Shown here: one piece after another, positions 53,638 to 64,000 of the stretch
How the letters are laid out: each line of letters starts with the position of its first letter
Position numbering within the stretch: the first letter of the stretch is position 1
Assembly (NCBI GenBank): GCA_002104935.1
Contig: MCGT01000025.1
Coordinates: 62,001-126,000, forward strand
DNA: 64,000 bases
DNA from: Hesseltinella vesiculosa
Lineage: Eukaryota; Mucoromycota; Mucoromycetes; Mucorales; Cunninghamellaceae
Reading direction: 5' to 3'
Notes under the pieces: generated by a model
What the model was told of the DNA's origin: nothing
Seen by the model: the letters and a program-made list of their open reading frames with translations, nothing else
Database searches by the model: none
Position numbers and translations under genes: made by a program

Positions 53638-56600
53638 ATGGGGAAAGCCAAAGAAAATCAAACGGATCTGACTGATGCAAAAGACATCAAGAGCTGTTTA
53701 CAAACACGTTACGCAAACCATCAGCTCTACACCAACGTTGGCACTCGTCACCTTATCGCTGTCAACCCATATAAAGCCTTAGCCTATAATGACGATCAAA
53801 CCAGTTTGGATTATGTAGCCATTTACAAGGATAGCCAGCACCAACTTCAGTTGGATCCTCACCTTTTTGACCTCATCAATCGAGCCTATTATTCCCTACG
53901 ACGCACTGGCGATGATCAACTGGTCATTTTAACGTAAGCTCCCCCCTTTTTTTTTTTATACATGCCCTTTTTCTTTAAACATTTTGTTTGTTCCTATTCA
54001 GCATAAGCTGGGTATTTTTTTTTTTTTTTCCCCTGTCTCCTCTCTTATCGCTGCCCCCCCCTTTTTTCTTTGTCTTCTTTATACCCTTGCCCTTCCCTAC
54101 CCTTTGTCCTTGCATGAATGCTCAACATTTTTCTTATTTCCCTGACATAGTGGTATTTCTGGCAGTGGCAAATCGACATTACGGCCCTTGATTCTCAAAC
54201 ATCTGGTTCGACTTGGCAGCCACAAAAAAGAAACCAAGGTTCAACAGCAACTTGTCCAGTCTCAATTGATCCTTGATGCTTTTGGTCAAGCTGCTACGCC
54301 CAATAACCGCACTCGGTCGCTTTTTGGTTACTATGGTGAAATCCAATTCAGCGAACGTGGTCGCCTTGTTGGTTGCAAAACTTTGCATTATTGCCTGGAC
54401 AAAAACCACGTGATTCGAACGGATGCACCCAACTTTGCCGTCTTTTATTATTTAATGGCTGCCCTGGACCCTCACGAACGCCAACTCCTCCAGCTGTCTT
54501 CTGATCCATTGCACTATCGCTATCTCAAGGTCGCTCGATCCTCGCTCCCTCTGACCTCTCAGGCCACCACCCAATATCAACAACTGCTTGTAGCGTTCAA
54601 ACTCTTGGGCATCCGCAAAGAACAGGTCGCTCGACTCCAACAATTGCTTGCTGCTCTCCTGCATCTGGGCAACTTGGTCTTCGTCGACCCTTCCCCCGCC
54701 TCTGCCAATGGTCAAGAAGCCGCCTACGTCAAAAACACCGAGATCTTGGAGCTCGTCGCCGACTTGCTGGGTGTCGATCCCCGTGCCTTGGAAAACGTCC
54801 TGACCTTCAAAACCACCATGATCCGACGCGACTTCACCACCCTGATCCTCAATGCTCAGCAAGCCGGCGAACAGCGGGACGAGCTTGTCAAGGTGCTGTA
54901 TTCGCTGCTCTTCTCCTGGCTCGTCGAACGCATCAACCGAAAAACCTGCCAGGATCAATTCTCTAACTACATCGGGGTGCTCGACTTCCCTGGCGCCCAG
55001 CTTCCTTCGCCTGCCGCCGGCTCCTTCCACGACTTTTGCGTCGGCTTGGCCAACGAACGCCTCCACGGCTTTTACCAACAACGTGTGCTGCAGTCCACCG
55101 CCGTTGAGCCCGCCGAAGCGCTCGACCTGCCATCCCTGCCCTCGGCTGCCGACTCACAAGCCTGCTTGGAACTGCTCACCCGGTCCTCCAAAGGCATCTG
55201 CACCATCCTCAATGACATGACGGACTCCGTCGACTCCGGCAAGCGCACGCTTTCCGACAACCATTTCATGGACTCGATCATCAAGTACAACAACCAGCAC
55301 GACTCCTTTTCCGTCAAAACCTCCTCCACCAGCGCCCGCCACTTTGCCATCAGCCACTATTCCGGTGCTGTCGCCTACGATCCTCGAGGCTTCTTGACCG
55401 CCAACAGCAACCAGCTCTCTGTTGACTTTGTCTCCTTGTTTCGGGGCAACGACGATACCTCGGCCTCCTGGAACACCTTGGTCGTCGAGCTCTTTTCCGA
55501 CGACATCCTTGCCACCAATGCCCACCCACGCCACCCCAACACCATCGCCGCTGCCCAACAATCGTCCAAGCCAGCACGTCATCCCTCTGTCCGCAAGAGT
55601 CTCCGTCGCAACCAGAACGCATCCAGCCCAGCCGAAAAAGAAAGCCCTGCCTCGTCCTCCTGCCTGACCCAACAGTTGCAGACCGCCCTGGACGAACTTT
55701 TCAGCTCGATCGAAGAAGCCACCCTGTGGTCTGTCCTTTGTCTCCAGCCCAATGATCAGCAAAACCCCACGCTCTTTGACAGTCGCCGTGTCCAACAACA
55801 ACTCGAGATCTTCCATGTCGCCTCCTTGGCTGAGCAAATGAAATATCTGTATGTTCAACATCTGCCACACGATCTTTTCTTGGATCGCTACGCACCTGTC
55901 TTCCGCTCACTTGCGCTAGATCCTCAACGTCTCCGCCGTGCCCTTTGTGACCAGGTTGTCCAAGCCTTTGGCTGGCAACATGAACAAGCCTTGGTTGGCA
56001 ATTATTCGGTAAGCCATCCTCCTCCTCCCCCCCCCCAAAAAAAAAGGAAGGGGGTTAAGGAGCGGCAAGAGGATTTGGAAACAATGAAAAAAAAAAAGTG
56101 GCATGTGTGAAAGGGGTTCTGAAACAATGACGATTGACTTTGTCTCCTTTTTTTTTTTTAGGTGCTGCTGGCAGAATCGGCTTGGGTGCAATTAGAAAAT
56201 CAACTGCGACAATTGGAAAAGGAAGAACAGCGACAAGACCGTGACCTCGTCAAACAAGGCTCCGCCGTCATTGAAAACAACATGGAAGTCATGTCGTCTT
56301 CAAGTTCACAACTACACCTGTCCAATGCCGCTGCCATGGCCACTGCCTCGGGTCTGCCAGCACCCGTCCAGCCTTTCAACAACACGGATGATCGCCGCTC
56401 CTTTTATTCGGAAGAAGAAATGCTCGACGACAATGCCCACGGAGGTGCCAGCGGTGGTCAATCCTTCTACGGCAGCTCAGACTATGATCCTTCCACTTTC
56501 AATACCTCAGACCCCAAGGCTCAACATCCGGCAATGTACTATCCCCAATACCAAGATCAGCCTGGAGCTCCTGTGGCTGAAGAAGAGGAAGAAGATGGCA

Positions 56601-59600
56601 AAAAGACGGTGTCCCGCCAACGTCGCCAATGGCTTTGGTTTGTGTGGGCTGTCACCTGGTGGATCCCAGGCCCATGTTTGCGCTGGTGTGGCCGCATGAA
56701 GCGCAAGGATATCCAGATTGCCTGGCGGGAAAAGGTGGCTCTTTGTTTTATCGTCTTTATCATGTGTGCCTTTGTGATTTGGTTCCTTGTTTTCTTTGGC
56801 GAATTGATCTGTCCTCATCAAGATGTCTTTGCCCCATCCGAACTTGCTAGCCACAGTGACAAGGACAAGGCCTATGTCTCGATCCGTGGCGAAGTCTTTG
56901 ACCTGACGTCCTTTGCTCCACGCCATTACCCGCCCAACATCATCCCCATGAACTCCATTTTATCTTATGGTGGCCAAGACGTCACTCCCTTGTTCCCTGT
57001 GCAGGTAAAAAAAAAAAAAAAAAAACCAATGTTCTGATGTCGCTCATGACAGGTGTCGGCGCTCTGTAATGGCATCACTGGGAACGTGTCTCCGTTTGTG
57101 TCGCTGGACTATCAAGTCAACTACACCGATAAGAACGCCCAGTACCATGACTTCCGCTACTCGACGGACGTGTACAATGCCAACTGGTATTATGATCAGC
57201 TCACCATGCTTCGACAGCAATACAAGATCGGCAACATGGGCTACGACTTGCACACCATCAGTGCCCAAGCAAACGCAGCCACCAACGTCAACGGCATCAA
57301 TACCATCCGCAACTGGGCCATCATCGACGGCCGGGTCTATGACATGACCTCGTACATCCTGGGCGGCCGCTATACCAGTGCACCTCCTGGTCAGGCTGTG
57401 CCCGGCAATGTCGACACCAACTTCATGGAAGATCAGGTGGTCTCCCTCTTCCGCCAATTTTCAGGCACGGACATCACCGACCAGTTCCGCCAGCTCAACC
57501 TGGACCCGGCTGTGCGCTACAATCAGATCGTGTGCCTGCGCAATCTCTTTTATGTCGGCATCGTCGACACCCGCAATTCAGCCAAGTGCCAGTTCTCCAC
57601 CTACCTTCTGCTGATCGTGACCTGTTTGATGGCCAGCGTGATTCTCTTCAAATTCTTGGCCGCTCTGCGCGTCGGCTCACCCCGCTCGCCTGAGGAACAC
57701 GACAAGTTTGTGATCTGCCAAGTGACCTGCTACACCGAAGACGAAGAATCGCTGCGCCTGACGGTGGACTCCATCGCCAAGCTGACCTACGACGACAAGC
57801 GCAAGCTGCTATTTATTATCTGTGACGGTATGATTGTCGGCAGCGGCAACGATCGTCCCACGCCCCGCATTGTGCTCGATATTCTTGGGGTGGATCCTCA
57901 AGTCGACCCGGAGCCGCTGTCGTTCCTCTCTGTCGGTGAGGGCCAGCGTCAACACAACATGGGCAAGGTCTACTCGGGCCTGTATGAAGTCGGCGGCCAT
58001 GTGGTGCCGTACCTGGTGGTCGTCAAGTGCGGCAAGCCCTCCGAGCGCCAGAAACCCGGCAATCGCGGTAAGCGCGACAGTCAGCTGGTGCTGATGCAAT
58101 TCCTCAACCGGGTCCACTTTGACGCGCCCATGAACCCCCTCCAGCTCGAGATCTTCCACCAGATGAAAAACGTCATTGGCGTCAACCCCAGCTTTTACGA
58201 ATTTGTGCTCATGGTCGATGCCGACACCGAGGTGATGCCCGATGGCCTCAACAACCTTGTGTCGTCGGCTGTCCACGACTCCAAGATCATCGGCATCTGT
58301 GGCGAAACCACCTTGGCCAACGAAAAGGACACCTGGGTCACCATGATCCAAGTCTACGAGTACTTTGTCTCTCATCACATGATCAAGGCCTTTGAATCGC
58401 TGTTCTCCTCCGTCAGTTGTTTGCCTGGCTGCTTCACCATGTACCGGGTTCGCACCGTCGATGGCAAACGGCCTCTGTTTATCAGCAACGAAGTCATCAG
58501 TGACTACTCCATCAATGAGGTCGAGACCCTCCACCAAAAGAACCTGCTGCACCTCGGCGAAGATCGGTATCTGACCACACTCCTGCTCAAGCACTTCAGC
58601 AACTTCAAGACCAAGTTCACCGCCGATGCTCAGTGCCGCACCAACGCACCCGACCTCTGGAGTGTGCTGGTGTCGCAGCGCCGCCGCTGGATCAACTCGA
58701 CCATCCACAACCTGGGTGAGCTCATCTTCTTGCCTCGGCTGTGTGGCTTTTGCTGTTTCTCCATGCGCTTTGTGGTCATGCTGGACCTGATCAGCACCTT
58801 GGTGATGCCTGCCCTTGTCGGCTATCTTGTTTACCTGATCTACCAGATCGCCACATCTACCGATTCTGTGCCTATCATCTCCATTGCCACCATTGCTGGC
58901 GTCTATGGTCTCCAGGCGATCCTGTTTGTCATCAAGCGCAAGTGGGAGTATGTCATCTGGATGGTGGTGTCGATTTTTGCCATCCCGGTCTTTTGGTTCT
59001 ACATTCCCATCTACTCTTACTGGCACTTTGATGACTTTTCCTGGGGCAACACGCGAATTGTGATGGGCGACAAGGGCAAGAAGATCCGTGTGCAAGAAGA
59101 AGGTCATTTTGATCCTCGCTCCATCCCGGCCATGACCTGGTCGGAATACGAAAAAACCATCCTGGCGGATGAATGGAACAATGGCTTCAACGACAACATG
59201 TCGCAGGCCAGTAGCACCGGCTACACCAACTACTCGGCCTCGCGCTACATGAACAACGGCAACAACAGCTCCGGTCGCCTCCCCGACTACATGAGCGACA
59301 GCATGAGTGCCCATTATACCTTGAACAACCCCAGCCTGCCCAACAACAACAACAACAACAACAACCATGCCAGCAGTCTCGGCCTCTCGGGTCGCACCCA
59401 CTCTGGCTTCTTCACCATGGATGGCAGCATGATGATGCCCGGCAATGCTTCGGCACCCATGGTGCCTCCTCCACCTCCCATGCCATCTTATGACCGTCCT
59501 GGCACACCTGCCGGCGACCTTCAGAGCCGTTACTCGATGCACTCCATGTCCAATGCCATGCCACCGTCGTCTGCTAGCCGTGCCAACAGCCGCCAATCGC

Positions 59601-59803
59601 TGGCCTTGGAAGCCGATGATACCCACCCTCGCAACGAAGACCTCTTGGAAGAAATCCAGCGTATCTTGCGTTCCTCTGATCTCACCCAAATCACAAAGAA
59701 ACAAGTCCGTGAACAGCTTGAGCAAACCTTTGGTGTCTCCATGGCCTCTCGCAAAAATTACATCAATGCCTGTATAGAAGATATCCTCCAAGGCCGACTC
59801 TGA
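53638..59803 (+). CDS. Chitin synthase with N-terminal myosin motor-like domain (class V/VII type)
   Basis: Membrane enzyme adding GlcNAc from UDP-GlcNAc to chitin for the cell wall. Four exons: 53638-53933, 54151-56008, 56162-57004, 57053-59803; about 1915 aa. Residues ~1-720 are a myosin motor-like domain with P-loop GISGSGKST (100-108), but switch I reads NNRTRSLFG (150-158) and switch II VLDFPGAQ (375-382), so key Ser/Arg/Glu residues are missing. Two membrane segments lie at ~875-893 and ~910-933, then a cytochrome b5-like region. The catalytic core has MVDADTEV (~1388), LGEDRYLTTLL (~1502) and QRRRW (1541-1545), followed by membrane helices, an Asn8 run and a C-terminal DEK_C domain (LLEEIQRILRSSDLTQITKK). 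Complete and intact. Known motor-chitin synthases move to or dwell at hyphal tips. Confidence 0.95.
59342..59365 (+). repeat. (AAC)8 coding repeat, poly-Asn in chitin synthase
   Basis: Eight AAC codons in tandem, in the low-complexity linker before the DEK_C domain. Confidence 0.85.
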
Positions 59804-59982
59804 TGCTTGTATTTTTTTCCTCCTACCTCTCATCTTTCTATTTTGATATTGCATCTTCACTTTTTTTTTTTTTTTTTTAATAAAATTAAAAAAAAATGTA
59901 GTTTTTAATTTTTTTTTTTAAAAAAAAAAAAAAAACCATGCCAGTTCGACAAAAGAGGGGAAGAAATGGTGCTGGGGAATAT
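59804..59982. other. Convergent 3' region, chitin synthase / ZIP transporter
   Basis: 179 bp between stop codons, almost wholly A/T: T runs of 17-19 nt (59862-59878), AATAAAATTAAAA at 59879-59891, T9 and A16 runs. Poly(A) signals for both genes probably sit here. Confidence 0.5.
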
Positions 59983-61103
59983 CTAATCTAATTCGTTCCA
60001 GGAAATGGCTACCATCAAGCCCACACCGATGAGCATGGCATAGAATTCCATAAACGCTTGACGACGATCCTTCTGCAGCTTGCCCGACATTTCCAAAAGT
60101 TCCGGAATGACCCCCACTGTGGCGATATATAGGAAACCGCCGGCAGTAAAGGGAATCACAAGATCCCCCCAGCGCAGTTCCGTGCCTAACAAGCCAGGTT
60201 CGTCCTTGGTATGCAGCTTGCCCGATGCAATGGAAGCCTCTTCGATCAAGATGCCGATGATGGTGCCAAGGAAGGCGCCGATGGCGGTGGTGAATTGAGC
60301 AAGCATGGCGCGTTTCTTGGAGAAGCCAGATTGGATCAGGATGGCATAGTCACCGACTTCATGGGGGATTTCGTGGAAGAAGACAGCCACGGCTGTGGTG
60401 GCCCCGACAGCAGGCGAGGCGTAAAACGAGGCGGCCATGGCCAGGCCGTCGGTCATGTTGTGGGTAAAGTCAGCAAACAAGTTCAAGTAGGCGCTCAGCT
60501 TGACGCCATTGGCAGGCTCGGCTGTCTTGACGGTGGTATCATCGGCAGTGTTCTTTTTGCGCTGACGCAGGCCGTCGCGCCCATCGTCTTCCTTGGTCAC
60601 GGCCACGGCATCATCGTTTTTCTTGTGGTCATGGTGATGGTGATCGTGGCTGTGTCCGCTGCCGCCATTCAGCACCCGCATCATCTTGTCCATCACAAAG
60701 AAGAAAAAGAACCCGGCAAACAAGCCAACACCAAGCAGCACGTTTTTCTTGTTGTCATGGACCATAGGCATGGCGTGATCGTGATCATGTGAGTGTTCGC
60801 CCAAAAACGTATGGGGCAGCAAGTGCAGGAACACATCCCCTAGCAGACCACCTATTTTTAACAAAACCGAGACTGGTTGAGAAAAGGACCGAGCAAAAAG
60901 AAAATGATGGTTCTGGGAGAGATGATTTTTTTACCAACAGCAAAGCTAACGAGAACATTCAAGGCACCCGTGTCAATATTGGGAGGGACAAAGTACAGCA
61001 GCAAGTTGGGGAATATAGAGATGTACGCTGTGGCCAACAAGGAATTGACCATGGCACTGCCTGGAAACAAAAAGGCAAACGCCTGGGCTTGAAGACTTGA
61101 CAT
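59983..61103 (-). CDS. ZIP-family zinc transporter, KE4/SLC39A7-like
   Basis: Moves Zn2+ into the cytosol, in the KE4 group out of ER/Golgi lumen. Two exons on the minus strand, 60935-61103 and 59983-60851, about 345 aa. Seen: first membrane helix LLATAYISIFPNLLLYFV, LNVLVSFAVGGLLGDVFLHL, HSHDHDHAM, GVGLFAGFFFFFVMDKMM, the His-rich cytosolic loop GHSHDHHHHDHKK, LNLFADFTHNMTDGLAMA with metal-site His/Asn/Asp, the family signature FFHEIPHEVGDYAIL, IGAFLGTIIGILIEEA, FTAGGFLYIATVGVIPEL. The start MSSLQAQAFA at 61103 is the first ATG in frame with the core; KE4 proteins often have a longer lumenal N-terminus, so an upstream exon (a frame open from 61337) remains possible. Confidence 0.88.
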
Positions 61104-61731
61104 GGCGCTTGCAAGAAATAAAAGAGACGCTTGGAAGAAAGAGAAAAAAAAAAAAATGGACACCTTTTGGAAGCCCATTTGCTGATTGCTAGCACACGCA
61201 AAAGCTTCATCACCCGCACCAATGATATCGTCCAAAAAAAGGAGGCTCACAAAATAGCCCCTGGGAGGCCAAGAAGCTACAGGAAAAATGTAGTGCAAGA
61301 GCGGGAAGTAACAGCGCCATTTACGAGCGTGGTCCATTTTTGTAAACGACTACAATGACGACAAGTGTATCCAGACAGTTGCTTAACAACACCAGCATTG
61401 AATGTTACAGGACCACGGGCCAAATTGAGATGGATGGCGCTGGACAAGTCACCAACCTGACGAGCTCATACGTTGGTAGCCACCGCCTGTAGTATTCTGG
61501 TTTATGGCTGAACTAATTTTCAGTCAGGCTGTCACTATTAAAAAAGCGAGATGCTGCCAACCATCCATCCTCTGCTGTTTCCTGGGTGACAGGTTGAAAA
61601 ACTCGGCCAACGATTGGCCGAGCCAAGTCATGTGACGCAGGTACGGGGCTCCAAGCCTGGGTTTTTTTTTGTCGCCATTTTTTTTCATTTTCGGCATTGA
61701 AGCTTTTTTTTTTTCTCCTTCTTTTCAAATC
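61104..61731. promoter_or_regulatory. Divergent upstream region, ZIP transporter / SWIB protein
   Basis: 628 bp. On the minus strand 61164-61337 there is an ATG-initiated frame (MDHARKWRCYFPLLHYIF) ending at a GTGTCC donor-like site whose phase does not fit the transporter exon. T runs precede the SWIB gene. An inverted pair GGCCAACGATTGGCC sits at 61606-61620 and contains CCAAT boxes on both strands (ATTGG / CCAAC). Confidence 0.4.
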
Positions 61732-62453
61732 ATGGACGTTCAACAATTCAAACCTCAAATCCTGGGTAAGCTTGGTCCTATGCAAGGCTATTGTTCGTTT
61801 TTTTAAACCCCCACTTTTTTGAACAATAAAAGAAATTCTTCGAGTTGCTGATTTAGATACAATCACGTCCAAGAATGTTCGTAGCCAACTGCAAGAACGA
61901 ACTGATGAACCTTTAGGAGATTACAAGAAACCGCTGAACGCATTGATTATGCAGTGCTTAGATGAAATCAATCCACCAGTCCCCACCTCGGAAAAGACGC
62001 CATCGCCTCCCAAATCCTCGGCGCCTGCATCCAAACGAAAAACCGAAGCCGACGAGAATGACAAGAGTCGAAAGAAACCAGCCAAGAAGCGAGTCGTTGA
62101 CAAATCAACTTTGGAAAAGAACCCATTCACAAAGACCTGGAAGCTCAGTGACACCCTAGCCTCCATTGTTGGGGAATCCGAGGTAAAGGATTTAGCTCTA
62201 TTTTTGTAGGGTCCTCACTCTTTTTTTTTTTTTTTTTCTTTTTGCTTGCAATTGACGACAGCTGTCAAGGCCGGGTGTAGTGAAGATGATTTGGAAGTAT
62301 ATCAAGGAAAACGACTTGCAGGATCCAAACAAAAAGACCGACGTGCTTTGTGACGACAAACTTCGAACTCTCTTTGAAGGTGCCGAGCGAATGAATTGCT
62401 TTACAATGAACAAATATATCAGCAAGCATCTCTCAAGCTTGCCCACTGAATGA
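61732..62453 (+). CDS. DEK_C and SWIB/MDM2 domain protein (UAF30/TRI1-like)
   Basis: Chromatin/transcription protein related to yeast UAF30 (RNA polymerase I upstream activating factor) and TRI1. Three exons: 61732-61765, 61833-62182, 62262-62453; about 191 aa. Residues ~5-60 form a DEK_C-like helix bundle (LRVADLDTITSKNVRSQLQE). A Pro/Lys-rich linker has a nuclear signal (KRKTEADENDKSRKKPAKKR). The SWIB domain follows: PFTKTWKLSDTLASIVGE, LSRPGVVKMIWKYIKENDLQ, DDKLRTLFEGAERMNCFTM, ISKHL. Phases agree. UAF30 versus TRI1 cannot be separated by eye. Confidence 0.92.
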
Positions 62454-62779
62454 TAAAAAAAAAAAAAAAGGTTCACCCCACATGGTCAAAAAGCGACCCT
62501 TTTTCATTGTGTTTGTGCCTAACAAAAAAACAGAGATCTACATTTGGCAGTGTAGCGAGAGAAAAAAAAAAAAAAAAGGCAAATGACATTCCCAAGTTTG
62601 TGTATGTTTTTTTTCTGTAACCTTTGAGTTTCTCCTCTTTCTTTTTTGTTGCAAGAGGAGGCTGTGACTTTCCCGCAAAGTGTCATTCCCCCCCTTTTTT
62701 TTTCTTTACCCTGCACTTTTTCGCTTCCGATTTTTTTTTCTTCTCCTTCTTTCTCGTCTATTTTTTTTTTTTATCAACG
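62454..62779. other. Intergenic region after the SWIB gene
   Basis: 326 bp with A13 (about 62456-62469), A15 (62561-62577) and several T runs up to the next ATG. No gene. Confidence 0.4.
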
Positions 62780-63660
62780 ATGGCCACACGTCCAAGGTCG
62801 ACCAGCATAACACGCAAACCATACTATGTCCCGCCTTCGGGCATGATGAGCCCACCCACACCTATGGCCAGCCGCCGTTATGCGTCACATCGCCTGAGCA
62901 ACGCCTCGATGACGTCCACGTCCTCTTACAGCAGCTACCACTCGACAGGAACACACGCCTCGGCCCATTATCCACCCACTTCACATCCATCATTGATGCA
63001 GCGCATCCTGAACACGGTCGAACTCATCTTCACCAACCTCATCGATACGTTGATTTTCACCTCCGCTATCTTCCTGACGGCTTATCGCTACTGGGCTGGC
63101 AAGCAGATCGATAGCCATGACTCGCCGTTTTCTTCGTCACCTCTATCATCACCCCGTCCCTCTCACAGTTTTCATCCCACCTATCCTTCTCCTCCCTCAC
63201 AACATGCATATGCACCACACAACCAGCTTTCTTCACATGGTGTCTACGAGGCCCATTCGCATGGAAACGCCGACATGAAACGTCAGGACCCACCCATTGG
63301 CTCTTTTCGCCCTGAATTATCACTGGTTGTGACACCACCCACCACTCCCAAATGGAGAACTTCCGATCCAGCGTGGTCAGATTTGAAACACCCAGCCATG
63401 GATATACCTCAAACGCAATCCAATCCTGCATGCAAGAAAAAGGTAAAAAAAAAAAGTTGAACACAAGAAGCATGTGCTAATTAACTCATCTTTTTTTATT
63501 TTTGTCAAACAAGGAGAAACCCCAGGCTCCGGATCAAAGCGACCAAGACGACGAAGAAGATGACGACCGAGTCAACCGAATAGAAGAAACTCTTCAAGCT
63601 TTGATTCGTCAAGGTCAAGAAGCACTTTCATCCACCATTGATTGGGAAGGATCGTTGTAA
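62780..63660 (+). CDS. Hypothetical protein with one membrane segment and acidic C-terminus
   Basis: Not recognised. Two exons, 62780-63442 and 63514-63660, about 269 aa. The N-terminal 75 residues are Ser/Pro/Tyr/Thr-rich (MATRPRSTSITRKPYYVPPS). A conserved-looking amphipathic/hydrophobic block follows (MQRILNTVELIFTNLIDTLI and FTSAIFLTAYRYWAGK, residues ~75-112), probably membrane-inserted. Then a Ser/Pro/His-rich linker, a basic KKK, and a C-terminal helix with acidic lead (DQDDEEDDDRVNRIEETLQA, LIRQGQEALSS). It may be an ER or lipid-droplet associated fungal protein, but that is a guess from layout only. Confidence 0.65.
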
Positions 63661-64000
63661 TAAAAAAACAGTCTCTTTTTTGTTATTGTCATCCGCCCTT
63701 TTCATCACGTTAGACTTTACAATTTTCCCATGTTTGAACCCTTCATCGGTCGAACAAGCTTTTTTTTTTTTTTTCAATCTTTCACTCGCTGAACATTTTT
63801 CAGACGGCACCCCTCCTCTTTTATGCTCCATTTGTCCAAATGGTTGCATTTCCAGCCATTTCTTCATGCACAACCATCCTTTTTTTTTTTTTACTCCTTG
63901 ACTCTTTTGCACTCCCCACTGCTTCATTTGCCCAATGACCAGCATCATGCTTGGTCCAGGCCACATGATGTTGTTTCGAATTAAAAATATCATTTATTTG
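63661..64000. other. Right-edge intergenic region
   Basis: The stop codon overlaps TAATAAAAAAA, a likely poly(A) signal. T runs at 63757-63772 and 63880-63892. No gene is supported up to the window end; AATTAAAAATATC at the edge is AT-rich. Confidence 0.4.

Noticed and set aside
54452..55870. Minus-strand frames of 209 and 238 codons
   Set aside because: Antisense to the myosin-like domain; no motif, composition typical of a shadow frame.
57809..59860. 683-codon open frame on the minus strand
   Set aside because: It lies wholly within the chitin synthase catalytic exon, which has the QRRRW and EDRYL motifs. The frame is open because of codon bias and its translation is His/Val/Asp-rich with no domain.
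1..64000. tRNA, rRNA, U6 snRNA, CRISPR, transposon or provirus
   Set aside because: No GGTTCRANNCC-type T-arm with matching acceptor stem, no U6 or 5S core, no regularly spaced repeats, and no transposase, integrase or reverse-transcriptase motifs were found by eye. A tRNAscan/Infernal run could still reveal small RNAs.

Overview
This window looks like nuclear DNA of an early-diverging fungus, most likely Mucoromycota (Mucorales-like). The reasons are: about 100 short spliceosomal introns (roughly 40-120 nt, T-rich, GT..AG with GTAAGN donors); compact genes on both strands; a myosin-motor chitin synthase; fungal-type proteins (SCH9 kinase, YSC84, RAD21, LCB1, a MIM2-like protein); and genes absent from many Dikarya but present in early fungi and animals (KAT14-type acetyltransferase, dynein light intermediate chain, UBR7). 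No operons, plasmid or phage features, CRISPR arrays, rRNAs or tRNAs were seen. Long A/T homopolymers are very common in introns and intergenic DNA. Genus cannot be fixed from sequence alone.

Layout. 0-13 kb: G-protein alpha subunit, RAD21 cohesin kleisin, a PHD plus GNAT acetyltransferase (KAT14/CSRP2BP type), GOS1 Golgi SNARE (minus), PEX6 peroxisomal AAA ATPase, and an FkbM/METTL24-like membrane protein. 13-27 kb: a small unknown gene, LCB1 serine palmitoyltransferase (minus) divergent from a MIM2-like protein, SCH9 kinase followed by a receiver-domain cyclic-nucleotide phosphodiesterase, and V-ATPase subunit H. 27-36 kb: two lineage-specific proteins (one a single-pass membrane protein with a PPxY tail), ribosomal protein eL22, dynein light intermediate chain convergent with thymidylate kinase. 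36-46 kb: glutathione transferase, mitochondrial DnaJ (MDJ1), UBR7, ribosomal protein uL13, an unknown protein, and a YSC84/SH3 actin-patch protein. 46-64 kb: Ser/Pro-rich unknown, mitochondrial membrane protein, HINT-type HIT protein, eIF5, myosin-chitin synthase, ZIP zinc transporter, DEK_C/SWIB protein, and a final unknown membrane protein.

Most genes are housekeeping and share no pathway. One possible theme is nutrient/cAMP signalling: a G-alpha, SCH9, and directly downstream of SCH9 a phosphodiesterase whose N-terminus is a receiver-like domain, the architecture known from Dictyostelium RegA. Other points worth a second look are: five GC-AG introns forced by reading frame; the fungal KAT14 with a complete PHD finger; a chitin synthase motor with an intact P-loop but degenerate switches; and a dynein light intermediate chain without a P-loop lysine but with its adaptor-binding helix. 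Gene models were spliced by eye using frame, GT/GC..AG sites and family conservation; exon edges may be off by a few bases.
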